Positions 26,402-34,160 of a stretch of 64,000 nt of DNA are shown one piece after another. Every line of letters starts with the position of its first letter. Position 1 is the first letter of the stretch. A program made the translations under genes and the position numbers. The DNA is from Mycobacterium sp. UM_CSW (GTDB taxonomy: Bacteria > Actinomycetota > Actinomycetes > Mycobacteriales > Mycobacteriaceae): NCBI RefSeq assembly GCF_000455205.1, contig NZ_AUWQ01000029.1, positions 62,001 through 126,000 of the forward strand, read 5' to 3'. The notes under the pieces are model-generated. The model was not told the origin of the DNA. It ran no database searches and was given only the letters and a program-made list of their open reading frames with translations.

Positions 26402-26473
26402 ATGCACGTGTGGGTGCCAGCGGAGGGGAAGCCGCTGGCATTGCGCGAGCCTGACACGATTGGGTTGCGATGA
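26402..26473 (+). CDS. 23-residue leader ORF coupled to the BldC-like gene
   Basis: ATG 26402 to TGA 26471-26473. The peptide begins MHVWVPAEGKPLAL and ends EPDTIGLR. Its stop overlaps the ATG of the HTH gene as ATGA. The codons for residues 5-13 form a perfect 9-bp hairpin (26415-26440). The overlap and the near-leaderless promoter suggest that translation of this ORF delivers ribosomes to the regulator gene. There is no amino-acid bias that would name a signal. Needs ribosome profiling or comparison across species. Confidence 0.45.
   Translation: MHVWVPAEGKPLALREPDTIGLR
26415..26440 (+). promoter_or_regulatory. Perfect 9-bp hairpin inside the leader ORF
   Basis: tgccagcgg (26415-26423), loop aggggaag, ccgctggca (26432-26440). 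No T-run follows, so it is more likely a regulatory stem or RNA-stability element than a terminator for proC. Confidence 0.5.
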
Positions 26474-26727
26474 CGTCTACGAACGGGCCATCGGCGCGAG
26501 ATTCCGCTGCTAAGGGGCGGGACTCCGGTTCCGCTGATGGCCAGCAGGCCAGGACACAGTTTCTTACCGTCGCCGAGGTGGCAGCGCTGATGCGCGTCTC
26601 CAAGATGACCGTCTACCGCCTGGTGCACAACGGCGAGTTGCCGGCGGTCCGGGTGGGCCGGTCCTTCCGCGTGCACGCCAAGGCCGTCCACGACATGCTG
26701 GAGACTTCGTACTTCGACGCCGGCTGA
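26470..26727 (+). CDS. MerR/BldC-like helix-turn-helix protein (Rv0500A-like)
   Basis: 85-residue DNA-binding protein. A disordered N-terminus of about 32 residues precedes an excisionase-type (HTH_17) winged helix: FLTVAEVAALMRVSKMTVYR, then NGELPAVRVGRSFRVHAKAV. This is the BldC-like group of actinobacterial developmental and metabolic regulators, and the label excisionase in databases does not imply a mobile element here. Preceded by a short leader ORF with an ATGA overlap. Confidence 0.9.
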   Translation: MTSTNGPSARDSAAKGRDSGSADGQQARTQFLTVAEVAALMRVSKMTVYRLVHNGELPAVRVGRSFRVHAKAVHDMLETSYFDAG

Positions 26728-26787
26728 CCTGGGGGCCGTCGAGACGTCACGCGGTCGCCGGTTTGGTGTTCGGTGCTGCGGGCCGGG

Positions 26788-26793
26788 TAAAGT
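26788..26793 (+). promoter_or_regulatory. -10 element upstream of the bS22 gene
   Basis: TAAAGT, the best -10 match in the 116-base gap, about 50 bases before ATG 26844. It leaves a leader of roughly 44 bases that ends in a GCGGAG ribosome site. Confidence 0.45.
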
Positions 26794-26843
26794 GGCGGGG
26801 TCTTTTGGTCATGTGAGCAGTCCCCGGTCAGATAGCGGAGTTC

Positions 26844-26945
26844 ATGGGTTCAGTAATCAAGAAGCGGCGCAAGCGAATGTCGAAGAAGAAGCACCGCAAG
26901 CTGCTGCGTCGCACCCGGGTGCAGCGCAGAAAACTCGGCAAGTAA
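26844..26945 (+). CDS. Small ribosomal protein bS22 (33 aa, AURKAIP1/COX24-like)
   Basis: ATG 26844 to TAA 26943-26945 encodes 33 residues: it begins [19 protein letters not shown] and ends RRKLGK. Nearly half the residues are Lys or Arg. As I recall, this is essentially identical to bS22 seen near the decoding centre of the M. smegmatis 30S subunit, and to Rv0500B. The AURKAIP1/COX24 C-terminal family shares the KKRRKRM-KKKHRK-RKR core. A GCGGAG ribosome site precedes it. Easily missed because of its size; the expressed frame is unmistakable. Confidence 0.93.
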
Positions 26946-27005
26946 GCGCCAGCCGGCCCACGTCGACCGTCACGCCGCCTTAACGCCGTCGTCGCGCCAG
27001 CCCGT

Positions 27006-27011
27006 TAGGCT
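27006..27011 (+). promoter_or_regulatory. -10 element, leaderless start of galE2
   Basis: TAGGCT ends six bases before GTG 27018. Confidence 0.5.
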
Positions 27012-27017
27012 GTTTGA

Positions 27018-28133
27018 GTGGATCAGTCGAGCGGGGAAGGTGCCGGCACCAGCGGCACCGTGCACTACCCCAAAGTTGTGCTGGTTACCGGTGCGTGCCG
27101 GTTTCTGGGCGGCTACCTGACCGCGCGGCTTGCCCAGAACCCGTTGATCAAAGGGGTCATCGCGGTGGACGCGATCGCCCCCAGCAAGGACATGCTGCGC
27201 CGCATGGGGCGCGCCGAGTTCGTCCGTGCCGACATTCGCAATCCCTTCATTGCCAAGGTGATTCGCAACGGCGACGTCGACACGGTGGTGCACGCCGCGG
27301 CGGCGTCCTACGCGCCCCGAGCCGGCGGCAGCGCGGCGCTGAAGGAAATCAACGTGATGGGCGCGATGCAACTTTTCGCGGCCTGCCAGAAGGCGCCCTC
27401 GGTGCGCCGCGTGGTGCTGAAGTCGACCTCCGAGGTGTACGGGTCCACGGCGCACGACCCGGTGATGTTCACCGAGGACAGCAGCAGCCGCCGGCCCTTC
27501 CGCGACGGATTCGCCAAGGACAGCCTCGACATCGAGGGCTACGTGCGCGGGCTGGGCCGGCGCCGGCCCGACATCGCGGTGACGATTCTGCGGCTGGCCA
27601 ACATGATCGGCCCCGCGATGGACACGACGCTGTCGCGGTATCTGGCCGGCCCGTTGGTCCCGACGATGTTCGGCCGGGACGCGCGATTGCAGCTGCTGCA
27701 CGAGCAGGACGCGCTGGGCGCGCTGGAGCGCGCCGCGATGGCGGGCAAGGCCGGCACGTTCAACATCGGCGCGGACGGCATCATCATGCTGTCGCAGGCC
27801 ATCCGCCGGGCCGGCCGAATCCCGGTGCCAGTGCCCGGATTTGGGGTATGGGCGCTGGATTCGCTGAGACGGGCTAATCGCTATACCGAAATCACTCGGG
27901 ATCAATTCAATTATCTGAGTTACGGCCGCGTCATGGACACCACGCGAATGCGCACGGAGCTCGGCTTCCAGCCGAAATGGACGACCGCCGAGGCGTTTGA
28001 CGACTACGTCCGCGGCCGTGGCTTGACTCCCATAATCGACCCTGATCGGGTACGCTCCCTGGAGGGTCGCGCCATAGCGTTAGCGCAGCGCTGGGGAAGC
28101 CGAAATGCAATTCCATGGGGTGGGGGCAGGTAG
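27018..28133 (+). CDS. galE2: NAD-dependent epimerase/dehydratase family protein GalE2
   Basis: 371-residue extended SDR. The cofactor loop reads VLVTGACRFLGGYLTARLA, so the usual GxxGxxG is GACRFLGG. Further motifs: ADIRNP, VVHAAAAS and STSEVYGS. The YxxxK catalytic pair is not canonical: the equivalent region is FRDGFAKDSLDIEG, where the Lys is present but the Tyr is not. Classical UDP-galactose epimerase activity is therefore doubtful. The gene name follows Rv0501. Leaderless GTG start; the acyltransferase gene begins five bases after its stop. Confidence 0.85.
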   Translation: MDQSSGEGAGTSGTVHYPKVVLVTGACRFLGGYLTARLAQNPLIKGVIAVDAIAPSKDMLRRMGRAEFVRADIRNPFIAKVIRNGDVDTVVHAAAASYAPRAGGSAALKEINVMGAMQLFAACQKAPSVRRVVLKSTSEVYGSTAHDPVMFTEDSSSRRPFRDGFAKDSLDIEGYVRGLGRRRPDIAVTILRLANMIGPAMDTTLSRYLAGPLVPTMFGRDARLQLLHEQDALGALERAAMAGKAGTFNIGADGIIMLSQAIRRAGRIPVPVPGFGVWALDSLRRANRYTEITRDQFNYLSYGRVMDTTRMRTELGFQPKWTTAEAFDDYVRGRGLTPIIDPDRVRSLEGRAIALAQRWGSRNAIPWGGGR

Positions 28134-28138
28134 GTATC

Positions 28139-29206
28139 GTGGCGGGCGAAACCAGAGCGAACGTCATTCCACTGCATACGAATAGGGGTCGGGTAGCGGC
28201 TCGCCGGAGAGCCGACCAGAGGGCGGACTCGTCCCGTCAACACCCGTCAATGCTCGCCGATCCGCGAGGCCGCGCATCTGCCGAACAAATCGCCGCGGTC
28301 GTCCGCGAAATCGACGAACACCGCCGCGCGGCGAGCGCGACGTCAACCGCCGAGGCGCCGCTCAACGATCTTGCGCAACGGGTCGCCGCGGTCGCCGGCT
28401 TCCTGCGGCAGCGGCTCACCGGCGACTACACCGTCGACGAGTTCGGCTTCGATCCGCACTTCAACAGCGCCATCGTTCGGCCTTTGCTGAGGTTCTTCTT
28501 CCGGTCCTGGTTCCGGGTCGAGGTCAGCGGCATCGAGAACCTGCCGAGCGAGGGCGCCGCGCTGGTGGTGGCCAACCACGCCGGGGTGTTGCCGTTCGAC
28601 GGGCTGATGCTTTCGGTGGCGGTGCACGACGAACATCCGGCGCAGCGGGACCTGCGGCTGCTGGCCGCCGACATGGTGTTCGACCTGCCCGTGGTCGGCG
28701 AAGCCGCCCGCAAGGCGGGCCACACCATGGCCTGCACGACGGACGCGCACCGCCTGCTGGCCGCGGGAGAGCTGACTGCCGTCTTCCCGGAGGGTTACAA
28801 GGGGCTGGGCAAGCGCTTCGAGGACCGCTACCGCCTGCAGCGGTTCGGCCGCGGCGGCTTCGTGACCGCGGCACTCCGTACCAAGGCCCCGATCATCCCG
28901 TGCTCGATCGTCGGGTCCGAAGAGATCTACCCGATGCTCACCGACGTCAAGCTGCTGGCGCGGCTGTTCGGGCTGCCCTATTTCCCGATCACCCCGCTGT
29001 TCCCGTTGGCCGGGCCCGCGGGCCTGGTGCCGCTGCCGTCGAAGTGGCGCATCGCGTTCGGTGAACCGATCCACACGAACGACTACGCCGCCTCCGACGC
29101 CGAGGACCCGATGGTCACCTTCGAGCTGACCGACCAGGTGCGCGAGACGATCCAGCAGACGCTGTACCGGCTGCTCGCCGGCCGCCGCAACATCTTCTTC
29201 GGCTAG
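28139..29206 (+). CDS. Lysophospholipid/glycerol-phosphate-type acyltransferase (Rv0502-like)
   Basis: 355 residues of the PlsC/LPLAT superfamily: acyl-acceptor motif I NHAGVLPFDG (HX4D variant), motif III FPEGYKGLGKRFEDRYRLQR, and motif IV PIIPCSIVGSEEIYPM. A basic N-terminus of about 90 residues precedes the catalytic domain, and the protein probably sits at the inner face of the membrane. GTG 28139 (VAGETRANV) lies five bases after galE2, so the two are an operon. Acceptor and donor are unknown. Confidence 0.88.
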   Translation: MAGETRANVIPLHTNRGRVAARRRADQRADSSRQHPSMLADPRGRASAEQIAAVVREIDEHRRAASATSTAEAPLNDLAQRVAAVAGFLRQRLTGDYTVDEFGFDPHFNSAIVRPLLRFFFRSWFRVEVSGIENLPSEGAALVVANHAGVLPFDGLMLSVAVHDEHPAQRDLRLLAADMVFDLPVVGEAARKAGHTMACTTDAHRLLAAGELTAVFPEGYKGLGKRFEDRYRLQRFGRGGFVTAALRTKAPIIPCSIVGSEEIYPMLTDVKLLARLFGLPYFPITPLFPLAGPAGLVPLPSKWRIAFGEPIHTNDYAASDAEDPMVTFELTDQVRETIQQTLYRLLAGRRNIFFG

Positions 29207-29219
29207 CGCCCGTCGCCGC

Positions 29220-30140
29220 CTACTTGACGAGGGTGAACTGGCAGACGTCCGTGTAGTGGTCGCGGAACAGGTCCGAGCAGCCCCTCAGGTAGTGCATGTA
29301 GATGTCGTAGGTCTCCTGCCCCTTCAGGGCGATGGCCTCTTCTTTGTGTGCCTCGAGCGCATCGGCCCAGGTGTTCAGGGTGGGCACGTAGTTCTTGCCG
29401 ATCCGGTGGTAGCGCTCGACCTTCCAGCCCGCGTTGGACGAGTAGTGGTCGATCTGCGGGATCTGCGGCAGCCGGCCACCCGGGAAGATCTCCGTCAGGA
29501 TGAACCTGATGAAGCGCAGCAGGCTCATCGGCGCTGTCAGGCCGAGCTCCTTGGCCTCCTCGGGGCTGGGCACGATGATCGTGTGCAGCAGCATCCGGCC
29601 GTCGTCGGGCGTCAGGCTGTAGAACTTCTTGAAAAACGTGTCGTAGCGCTCGAATCCGGCGTCACCGGCGCCGTCGGCGAAGTGCTCGAAGGCGCCCAGT
29701 GACACGATGCGGTCCACCGGCTCGTCGAATTCCTCCCAGCCCTGGATGCGCACCTCCTTGCGGCGCGGGCTGTCCATCTCCTCGAACTTGGCCTTGTCGT
29801 GGGCGTACTGGTTTTCGCTCAGCGTCAACCCGATCACGTTGACGTCGTACTCGGCGACCGCGTGGCGCATCGTGGATCCCCAGCCGCAGCCGATGTCGAG
29901 CAGCGTCATGCCGGGCTCGAGGTTGAGCTTGTCCAGCGCGAGCTTGCGCTTGGCGTACTGCGCTTCTTCGAGCGTCTTGGTCAGGTTCTTGGGGTCAGGG
30001 TTCTCGTCGAAATAGGCGCAGCTGTAGGTCATCGACGGGTCAAGCCAAAGCTTGAAGAACTCGTTGGATTTGTCGTAGTGGGATCGGACTGCTTCGACCG
30101 GCGGCTTCAGCTGTGTGCCACGCGATTCATCCTGTGACAT
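29220..30140 (-). CDS. cmaA2: Cyclopropane mycolic acid synthase CmaA2
   Basis: SAM-dependent enzyme that adds (mainly trans) cyclopropane rings to mycolic acids. 306 residues. SAM motif [20 protein letters not shown] at residues 80-99, [50 protein letters not shown] at the end. Agreement with remembered Rv0503c is very high except for a short insertion after residue 44 ([12 protein letters not shown]). The minus-strand hadD gene ends 11 bases upstream, so the two are probably cotranscribed. Confidence 0.95.
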   Translation of the reverse strand: MSQDESRGTQLKPPVEAVRSHYDKSNEFFKLWLDPSMTYSCAYFDENPDPKNLTKTLEEAQYAKRKLALDKLNLEPGMTLLDIGCGWGSTMRHAVAEYDVNVIGLTLSENQYAHDKAKFEEMDSPRRKEVRIQGWEEFDEPVDRIVSLGAFEHFADGAGDAGFERYDTFFKKFYSLTPDDGRMLLHTIIVPSPEEAKELGLTAPMSLLRFIRFILTEIFPGGRLPQIPQIDHYSSNAGWKVERYHRIGKNYVPTLNTWADALEAHKEEAIALKGQETYDIYMHYLRGCSDLFRDHYTDVCQFTLVK

Positions 30141-30151
30141 GGAAATCGACC

Positions 30152-30667
30152 CTACTTTCCGGCTGATATGGATGCGACTGCGGCGACGGTTTCTTCAGCG
30201 CGCGCGTCTTCGTGTGAGGCTTCCCCCAGCATCGTAACGATGCTAGTGACGACGGGATCACCGTTGGCGTCTGTGACTTCGCTGCGGATCTCGACGACGA
30301 CGGCGCCGTGGGATTCGATCACCGAGTCCAAATAGGTGTCGAAATACAGCCTGTCGTTCGCAAGGATCGGGCGGTGAAACTGAAACTTCTGGTCGCGGTG
30401 CATGACCCGGGCGATGTTGATCGGGATGTCGAACTTGGTGAAGATCTCCAGCTGCACACGGCGTCCCGCAACGGCCAGGAAGGTCAGGGGAGCCACCAGC
30501 GCGTCGTAACCGGCATTCGCCGCGTCCGTCTCGCTGAAGTGCGTCGGGTGGTCGTCCTGCACCGCGGCCGCGAACTCGCGGACCTTCTCGCGTCCGACCT
30601 CGAAGTAGTCCGGTGCCCGGTAATGGCTACCGATCAGGTCTTGGGTGCCTTGGGGGAGTACTGACAT
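30152..30667 (-). CDS. hadD: MaoC-like (R)-hydroxyacyl dehydratase subunit HadD-like
   Basis: 171 residues with the N-terminal MaoC/FAS1-dehydratase hotdog: [50 protein letters not shown] and [20 protein letters not shown]. It lacks a clear catalytic Asp/His hydratase-2 motif, like other structural Had subunits. Rv0504c homologs (HadD) are reported to take part in FAS-II elongation of alpha- and epoxy-mycolates. Its place directly before cmaA2 fits mycolate synthesis. A serB1-type phosphatase gene lies 42 bases upstream. Confidence 0.85.
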   Translation of the reverse strand: MSVLPQGTQDLIGSHYRAPDYFEVGREKVREFAAAVQDDHPTHFSETDAANAGYDALVAPLTFLAVAGRRVQLEIFTKFDIPINIARVMHRDQKFQFHRPILANDRLYFDTYLDSVIESHGAVVVEIRSEVTDANGDPVVTSIVTMLGEASHEDARAEETVAAVASISAGK

Positions 30668-30709
30668 GCCGCTTGCTCTCCGCTCGATTACATCTAGCGG
30701 CGCAGCCTA

Positions 30710-31621
30710 TCAGCGCGATTGGCGCCGGGATGCCACTGCCGCCAGCGCGCCGCCGGCCGCGCCCAGGGCCAGCGCCGACGGCACCCCGATCCGTGCCGCC
30801 TTGCGAGCGGTCCGGAAGTCGCGGATCTCCCAGCCCCGTTCGCGGGCCAGGGCCCGCAGCCGCGCATCGGGATTGATCGCCACCGCGGTGCCCACCAACG
30901 ACAACATCGGCACGTCGTTGTAGCTGTCCGAATACGCGGTGCAGCGCTTGAGGTTGAGGCCCTCGCGGATCGCCAGCGAGCGCACGGCGTGGGCCTTGCC
31001 GGGGCCGTGCAAGATTTCACCGACCAGCCGGCCGGTGAAGACCCCGTCGACCGATTCGGCGACGGTCCCCAGCGCGCCGGTCAGGCCGAGCCGCCGGGCG
31101 ATGGTCGCCGCGAGCTCGTACGGCGTCGCCGTGATCAGCCACACCTGCTGGCCGGCGTCGAGGTGCATCTGGGTGAGCTCGCGGGTGCCCGGCCAGATCT
31201 TGTCGGCGATGATCTCGTCGTAGATCTCCTCGCCCAGCGCGACCAGCTGCTCGACGGAGCGGCCCTCGATGAAGGTAAGCGCCTTGCGCCGGCCGGCGGC
31301 GACGTCGTTGCTGTTCTCCTTGCCCAGCCACTGAAACTTGGCCTGCGCGTAGATGAATCCGAGCACATCGCGGTAGGTGAAGTAGTTGCGGGCGGCCAAC
31401 CCGCGGCCGAAATGTACGGCCGACGAGCCCTGGACCAGTGTGTTGTCCACGTCGAAGAACGCGGCCGCGGTCAGGTCGATCGGCGGCTGCGGGCGGCCCT
31501 CGTCGGCGGCGCTCGCGGCCTGCAGGTCCTCGAGCGCGCGTTCGGCGCTCGCGTTGTCGACCAGCGCATCCAGGTCGGCGCGGCCGGTGTGCTCGCCGCC
31601 GCCCGACTCAGAGGAAGTCAT
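30710..31621 (-). CDS. serB1: HAD-superfamily phosphatase SerB1-like
   Basis: 303 residues, HAD subfamily IB. Motif [14 protein letters not shown] (nucleophile Asp57, acid/base Asp59), motif [11 protein letters not shown], Lys in HGPGKAHAV, and motif [19 protein letters not shown] disordered N-terminus of about 50 residues and a C-terminal hydrophobic Ala/Gly helix. Often annotated as phosphoserine phosphatase, but this subgroup could also act on lipid phosphates. I use ATG 31621 with GGGAGG upstream; TTG 31627 adds two codons. It heads the hadD-cmaA2 run. Confidence 0.88.
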   Translation of the reverse strand: MTSSESGGGEHTGRADLDALVDNASAERALEDLQAASAADEGRPQPPIDLTAAAFFDVDNTLVQGSSAVHFGRGLAARNYFTYRDVLGFIYAQAKFQWLGKENSNDVAAGRRKALTFIEGRSVEQLVALGEEIYDEIIADKIWPGTRELTQMHLDAGQQVWLITATPYELAATIARRLGLTGALGTVAESVDGVFTGRLVGEILHGPGKAHAVRSLAIREGLNLKRCTAYSDSYNDVPMLSLVGTAVAINPDARLRALARERGWEIRDFRTARKAARIGVPSALALGAAGGALAAVASRRQSR

Positions 31622-31739
31622 CGCCAAACCTCCCAGATCGCTGTGCCGCCCGCTATCCGGGGGGCGGCCGCTATCAACCCTATCCGGCGGATGTTAGAGG
31701 CGGTTTTCTGCGCCTGAGCTGGATGGGGGCGCGGTCAGG

Positions 31740-32012
31740 TCAGGGCCACATGCCCAAATTCGTTGACATGGCGCCGGTGTAATTGCGGTGGGCGGTCGCC
31801 CCGGCCGCGCGCAGCTGACCCAACGCCTCACGCATCATCGCCTCGCCGCGGGCCCAATGCTGATGTGCCTCGGCGTGAGCCGCCGCGCCTTCCCCGGTCC
31901 AGGCTGCATGCAAACGCTTTGCCCGCGAATCGATTTCGGCGAGCATCTCTTCGGCCTGGCGCTGAAACTCGGTCATTCGCTGGACCGCATCGGCCAACGC
32001 TTCGGGGTCCAC
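31740..32012 (-). CDS. esxE: EsxE-like WXG100 protein
   Basis: ESX (type VII) secretion substrate. GTG 32012 gives 90 residues, the remembered length of EsxE, and has GAGG eight bases upstream; GTG 32030 would add six residues. Two helices around the turn HAAWTGEGAAAHAEA, which carries the WxG motif, and a C-terminus NYTGAMSTNLGMWP close to that of EsxE. It is ten bases downstream of the esxF-like gene, the M. tuberculosis order. There EsxE and EsxF assist the CpnT toxin channel; here no cpnT follows, and the next gene is serB1. Confidence 0.85.
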   Translation of the reverse strand: MDPEALADAVQRMTEFQRQAEEMLAEIDSRAKRLHAAWTGEGAAAHAEAHQHWARGEAMMREALGQLRAAGATAHRNYTGAMSTNLGMWP

Positions 32013-32022
32013 GCGAAACGCC

Positions 32023-32334
32023 TCAGCCACGGTAAACCCCGCGCATCTCCTGGGCGGCCCTCGCCTCGTTCTGCTCGTAAGCGCCGCCGGCCTGGCCCAC
32101 CAGATGCGCCAATATCGCCAGGCCCGCGTGCACCTCGGTGGCGCCCTTATGCCACAGCTCCCATGCCGACCCGTATGCGGTCCCCGACGCCCCACGCCAG
32201 CCGCCCAACATCTGACCCACCTGATCGTCGAGCTGCTCGAGCTGCGCCATCAGATGCTCGGCCGCGCCGCCAACGGAGGCGGCAAACTCCCGCATCACCA
32301 TGGCATCGACGTGGAGCGTCCCCTCAGCGCCCAT
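32023..32334 (-). CDS. esxF: EsxF-like WXG100 protein
   Basis: 103 residues, the remembered EsxF length. A two-helix hairpin with WxG in QMLGGWRGASGTAYGSAWEL. The C-terminal YEQNE fits the general ESX secretion signal YxxxD/E, which is usually on only one partner of a pair. It likely forms a heterodimer with the adjacent esxE product for export. ATG 32334 is leaderless by its promoter (TAGCGT six bases upstream). The pair is far from any ESX machinery gene in this window. Confidence 0.87.
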   Translation of the reverse strand: MGAEGTLHVDAMVMREFAASVGGAAEHLMAQLEQLDDQVGQMLGGWRGASGTAYGSAWELWHKGATEVHAGLAILAHLVGQAGGAYEQNEARAAQEMRGVYRG

Positions 32335-32340
32335 ACCGGC

Positions 32341-32402
32341 ACGCTAGTGAATTTGGGGCGGACCGACAATTCACCCGTAGCGCTCGGCCCCACAATTCAC
32401 TA
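32341..32402. promoter_or_regulatory. Mirror-image divergent promoter region, esxFE / glutaredoxin
   Basis: Minus-strand -10 TAGCGT is at 32341-32346. tagtgaatt (32345-32353) and aattcacta (32394-32402) are perfect 9-base inverted arms, each followed inward by a G/C-run (gggg / cccc). A third acaattcac at 32366-32374 directly repeats 32392-32400. Both outward directions thus read aattcacTAG just before the start codons, which suggests one regulator for both genes. Confidence 0.55.
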
Positions 32403-32417
32403 GGCACACTGGAGCGC

Positions 32418-32675
32418 ATGACCCGGCGACGTGTCGAGCTGCTGACCCGAGACGGCTGCACCCTCTGCGAGCGGGTGCACGCCCGGCTGGCCGAACTGGC
32501 CGGTGAGCTGGATTTCGAACTGACCACCACCGACGTCGACGTCGCGGCGGCGTCGGGCGACCCCGGATTGCGGGCCGAGTTCGGCGACCGCCTGCCGGTG
32601 GTGCTGCTGGACGGGCTCGAGCACAGCTACTGGGAGATCGACGAGCCGCGCCTGAGGGCCGATCTGGCTCGGTAG
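32418..32675 (+). CDS. Glutaredoxin-like protein (Rv0508-like)
   Basis: 85-residue thioredoxin-fold protein. Redox motif CTLC (Cys14, Cys17) in [13 protein letters not shown], and a cis-proline in [11 protein letters not shown]. This is the DUF836/glutaredoxin-2-like family of short disulfide reductases. It precedes hemA by about 100 bases in the same direction; glutamyl-tRNA reductase has a reactive cysteine, so a protective link is imaginable but unproved. It diverges from esxFE across an inverted-repeat promoter. Confidence 0.88.
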   Translation: MTRRRVELLTRDGCTLCERVHARLAELAGELDFELTTTDVDVAAASGDPGLRAEFGDRLPVVLLDGLEHSYWEIDEPRLRADLAR

Positions 32676-32709
32676 CCCGGGCGACCATTCATTTGGTAGC
32701 CCAGCTGAT

Positions 32710-32715
32710 TAACGT
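32710..32715 (+). promoter_or_regulatory. -10 element upstream of the hemA leader ORF
   Basis: TAACGT ends five bases before GTG 32721, which gives leaderless geometry for the 19-residue leader ORF. Confidence 0.45.
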
Positions 32716-32720
32716 TTACC

Positions 32721-32780
32721 GTGGACACCAGTTCAGTTACTGGAGGAAGCAAGGGAGCTGGCCAGGTGATGCTGCCGTGA
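32721..32780 (+). CDS. 19-residue leader ORF coupled to hemA
   Basis: GTG 32721 to TGA 32778-32780. The peptide begins [15 protein letters not shown] and ends VMLP. Its stop overlaps the hemA GTG start as GTGA, and a TANNNT hexamer sits five bases upstream of it. Ribosomes finishing this ORF could restart on hemA, the first and rate-setting enzyme of heme synthesis. No unusual amino-acid run. Whether it is translated is untested; the alternative is a plain 56-base untranslated leader. Confidence 0.42.
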   Translation: MDTSSVTGGSKGAGQVMLP

Positions 32781-34147
32781 GCGTCTTGCTCTTCGGGGTT
32801 TCGCACCGCAGTGCGCCGGTCTCCGTCCTGGAACAGCTCAGCATCGACGAGGCCGATCAGGTCAAGATCGTCGATCGGGTGTTGCAGTCGCCGCTGGTGA
32901 CCGAGGCGATGGTGCTCTCGACATGCAACCGCGTCGAGGTATACGCCGTCGTCGACGCGTTCCACGGCGGGTTGGCGGTGGTCGGGCAGGTGCTGTCGGA
33001 ACACTCCGGCATGTCGATGGGTGACCTGACCAAGTACGCCTACGTGCGCTACAGCGAGGCCGCCGTCGAACACCTCTTTGCCGTCGCGAGCGGCCTGGAT
33101 TCGGCGGTGATCGGCGAGCAGCAGGTGCTGGGCCAGGTGCGTCGCGCCTACGCGGCCGCCGAGGCCAACCGCGCCGTCGGCCGGGTGTTGCACGAGCTGG
33201 CCCAGCGGGCGCTGTCGGTGGGTAAGCGGGTGCATTCCGAAACCGCCATCGACGCCGCCGGCGCCTCGGTGGTGTCGGTCGCGCTCGCCATGGCCGAACG
33301 CAGGCTGGGCGGGCTGGCGGGCAAGACCGCCGCGGTCATCGGCGCCGGGGCGATGGGCGCGCTGTCGTCCGCACATCTCACCCGGGCCGGCATCGACCGT
33401 GTTCTGGTGCTCAACCGGTCGGCCTCCCGCGGCCAGCGGCTGGCCCGCAAGATCCGCGAGTCCGGCGTGCAGGCCGAGGCGCTGACCCTCGACCGGCTGG
33501 CCGACGCGCTGGCGGACGCCGACGTCGTGGTCAGCTGCACGGGCGCGGTCAGCCCCGTGGTGTCGCTGGCCGACGTGCACCACGCCCTGGCCACCGCGCG
33601 CCGGGACGAGACCAACCATCCCCTGGTGATCTGCGATCTGGGCATGCCGCGCGACGTCGACCCGGCGGTGGCCGGGCTGCCCGGCGTCTGGGTGGTCGAC
33701 GTCGAGCGCGTCCAACACGAGCCGTCGGCGCACGCCGCGGCCTCCGACGTCGACGCCGCCCGCCACATCGTGGCCGCCGAGGTCGCCAGCTACCTGGCCG
33801 GACAGCGGATGGCGGAGGTCACCCCGACGGTGACGGCGCTGCGCCAGCGCGCCGCCGACGTCGTCGAAGCCGAGCTGCTGCGCCTCGACAACCGGCTGCC
33901 GGGCCTGGAGAGCGCCCATCGCGAGGAGGTGGCCCGCACCGTGCGGCGGGTGGTGGACAAGCTGCTGCACGCGCCGACGGTGCGGATCAAGCAGCTGGCC
34001 AGCTCCCCCGGCGGCGACAGCTACGCCGAGGCCCTGCGTGAACTTTTCGAACTCGACCAGACCGCTGTGGACGCCGTCGCCGCCGGCGAATTGCCCGTGA
34101 TGCCAGGCGGATTCGACGCCGGCATGCCAAAACAGTCCGGCGAGTAG
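32777..34147 (+). CDS. hemA: Glutamyl-tRNA reductase HemA
   Basis: NADPH-dependent reduction of glutamyl-tRNA to glutamate-1-semialdehyde, the entry to C5 heme synthesis. 456 residues from GTG 32777. The nucleophile is Cys50 in [34 protein letters not shown] domain [17 protein letters not shown]; dimerisation domain with [10 protein letters not shown] and [14 protein letters not shown] longer in-frame start at 32693 would add an unconserved 28 residues. It begins the hemA-hemC-hemD-hemB cluster, which turns glutamate into uroporphyrinogen III. Confidence 0.97.
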   Translation: MSVLLFGVSHRSAPVSVLEQLSIDEADQVKIVDRVLQSPLVTEAMVLSTCNRVEVYAVVDAFHGGLAVVGQVLSEHSGMSMGDLTKYAYVRYSEAAVEHLFAVASGLDSAVIGEQQVLGQVRRAYAAAEANRAVGRVLHELAQRALSVGKRVHSETAIDAAGASVVSVALAMAERRLGGLAGKTAAVIGAGAMGALSSAHLTRAGIDRVLVLNRSASRGQRLARKIRESGVQAEALTLDRLADALADADVVVSCTGAVSPVVSLADVHHALATARRDETNHPLVICDLGMPRDVDPAVAGLPGVWVVDVERVQHEPSAHAAASDVDAARHIVAAEVASYLAGQRMAEVTPTVTALRQRAADVVEAELLRLDNRLPGLESAHREEVARTVRRVVDKLLHAPTVRIKQLASSPGGDSYAEALRELFELDQTAVDAVAAGELPVMPGGFDAGMPKQSGE

Positions 34148-34160
34148 CCGATTGGCGCAC

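Noticed and set aside
26470-26727. Excisionase-type HTH as evidence for a mobile element
   Set aside because: No integrase, att-like repeat or GC shift nearby; the protein fits the chromosomal BldC-like group and is syntenic with H37Rv.
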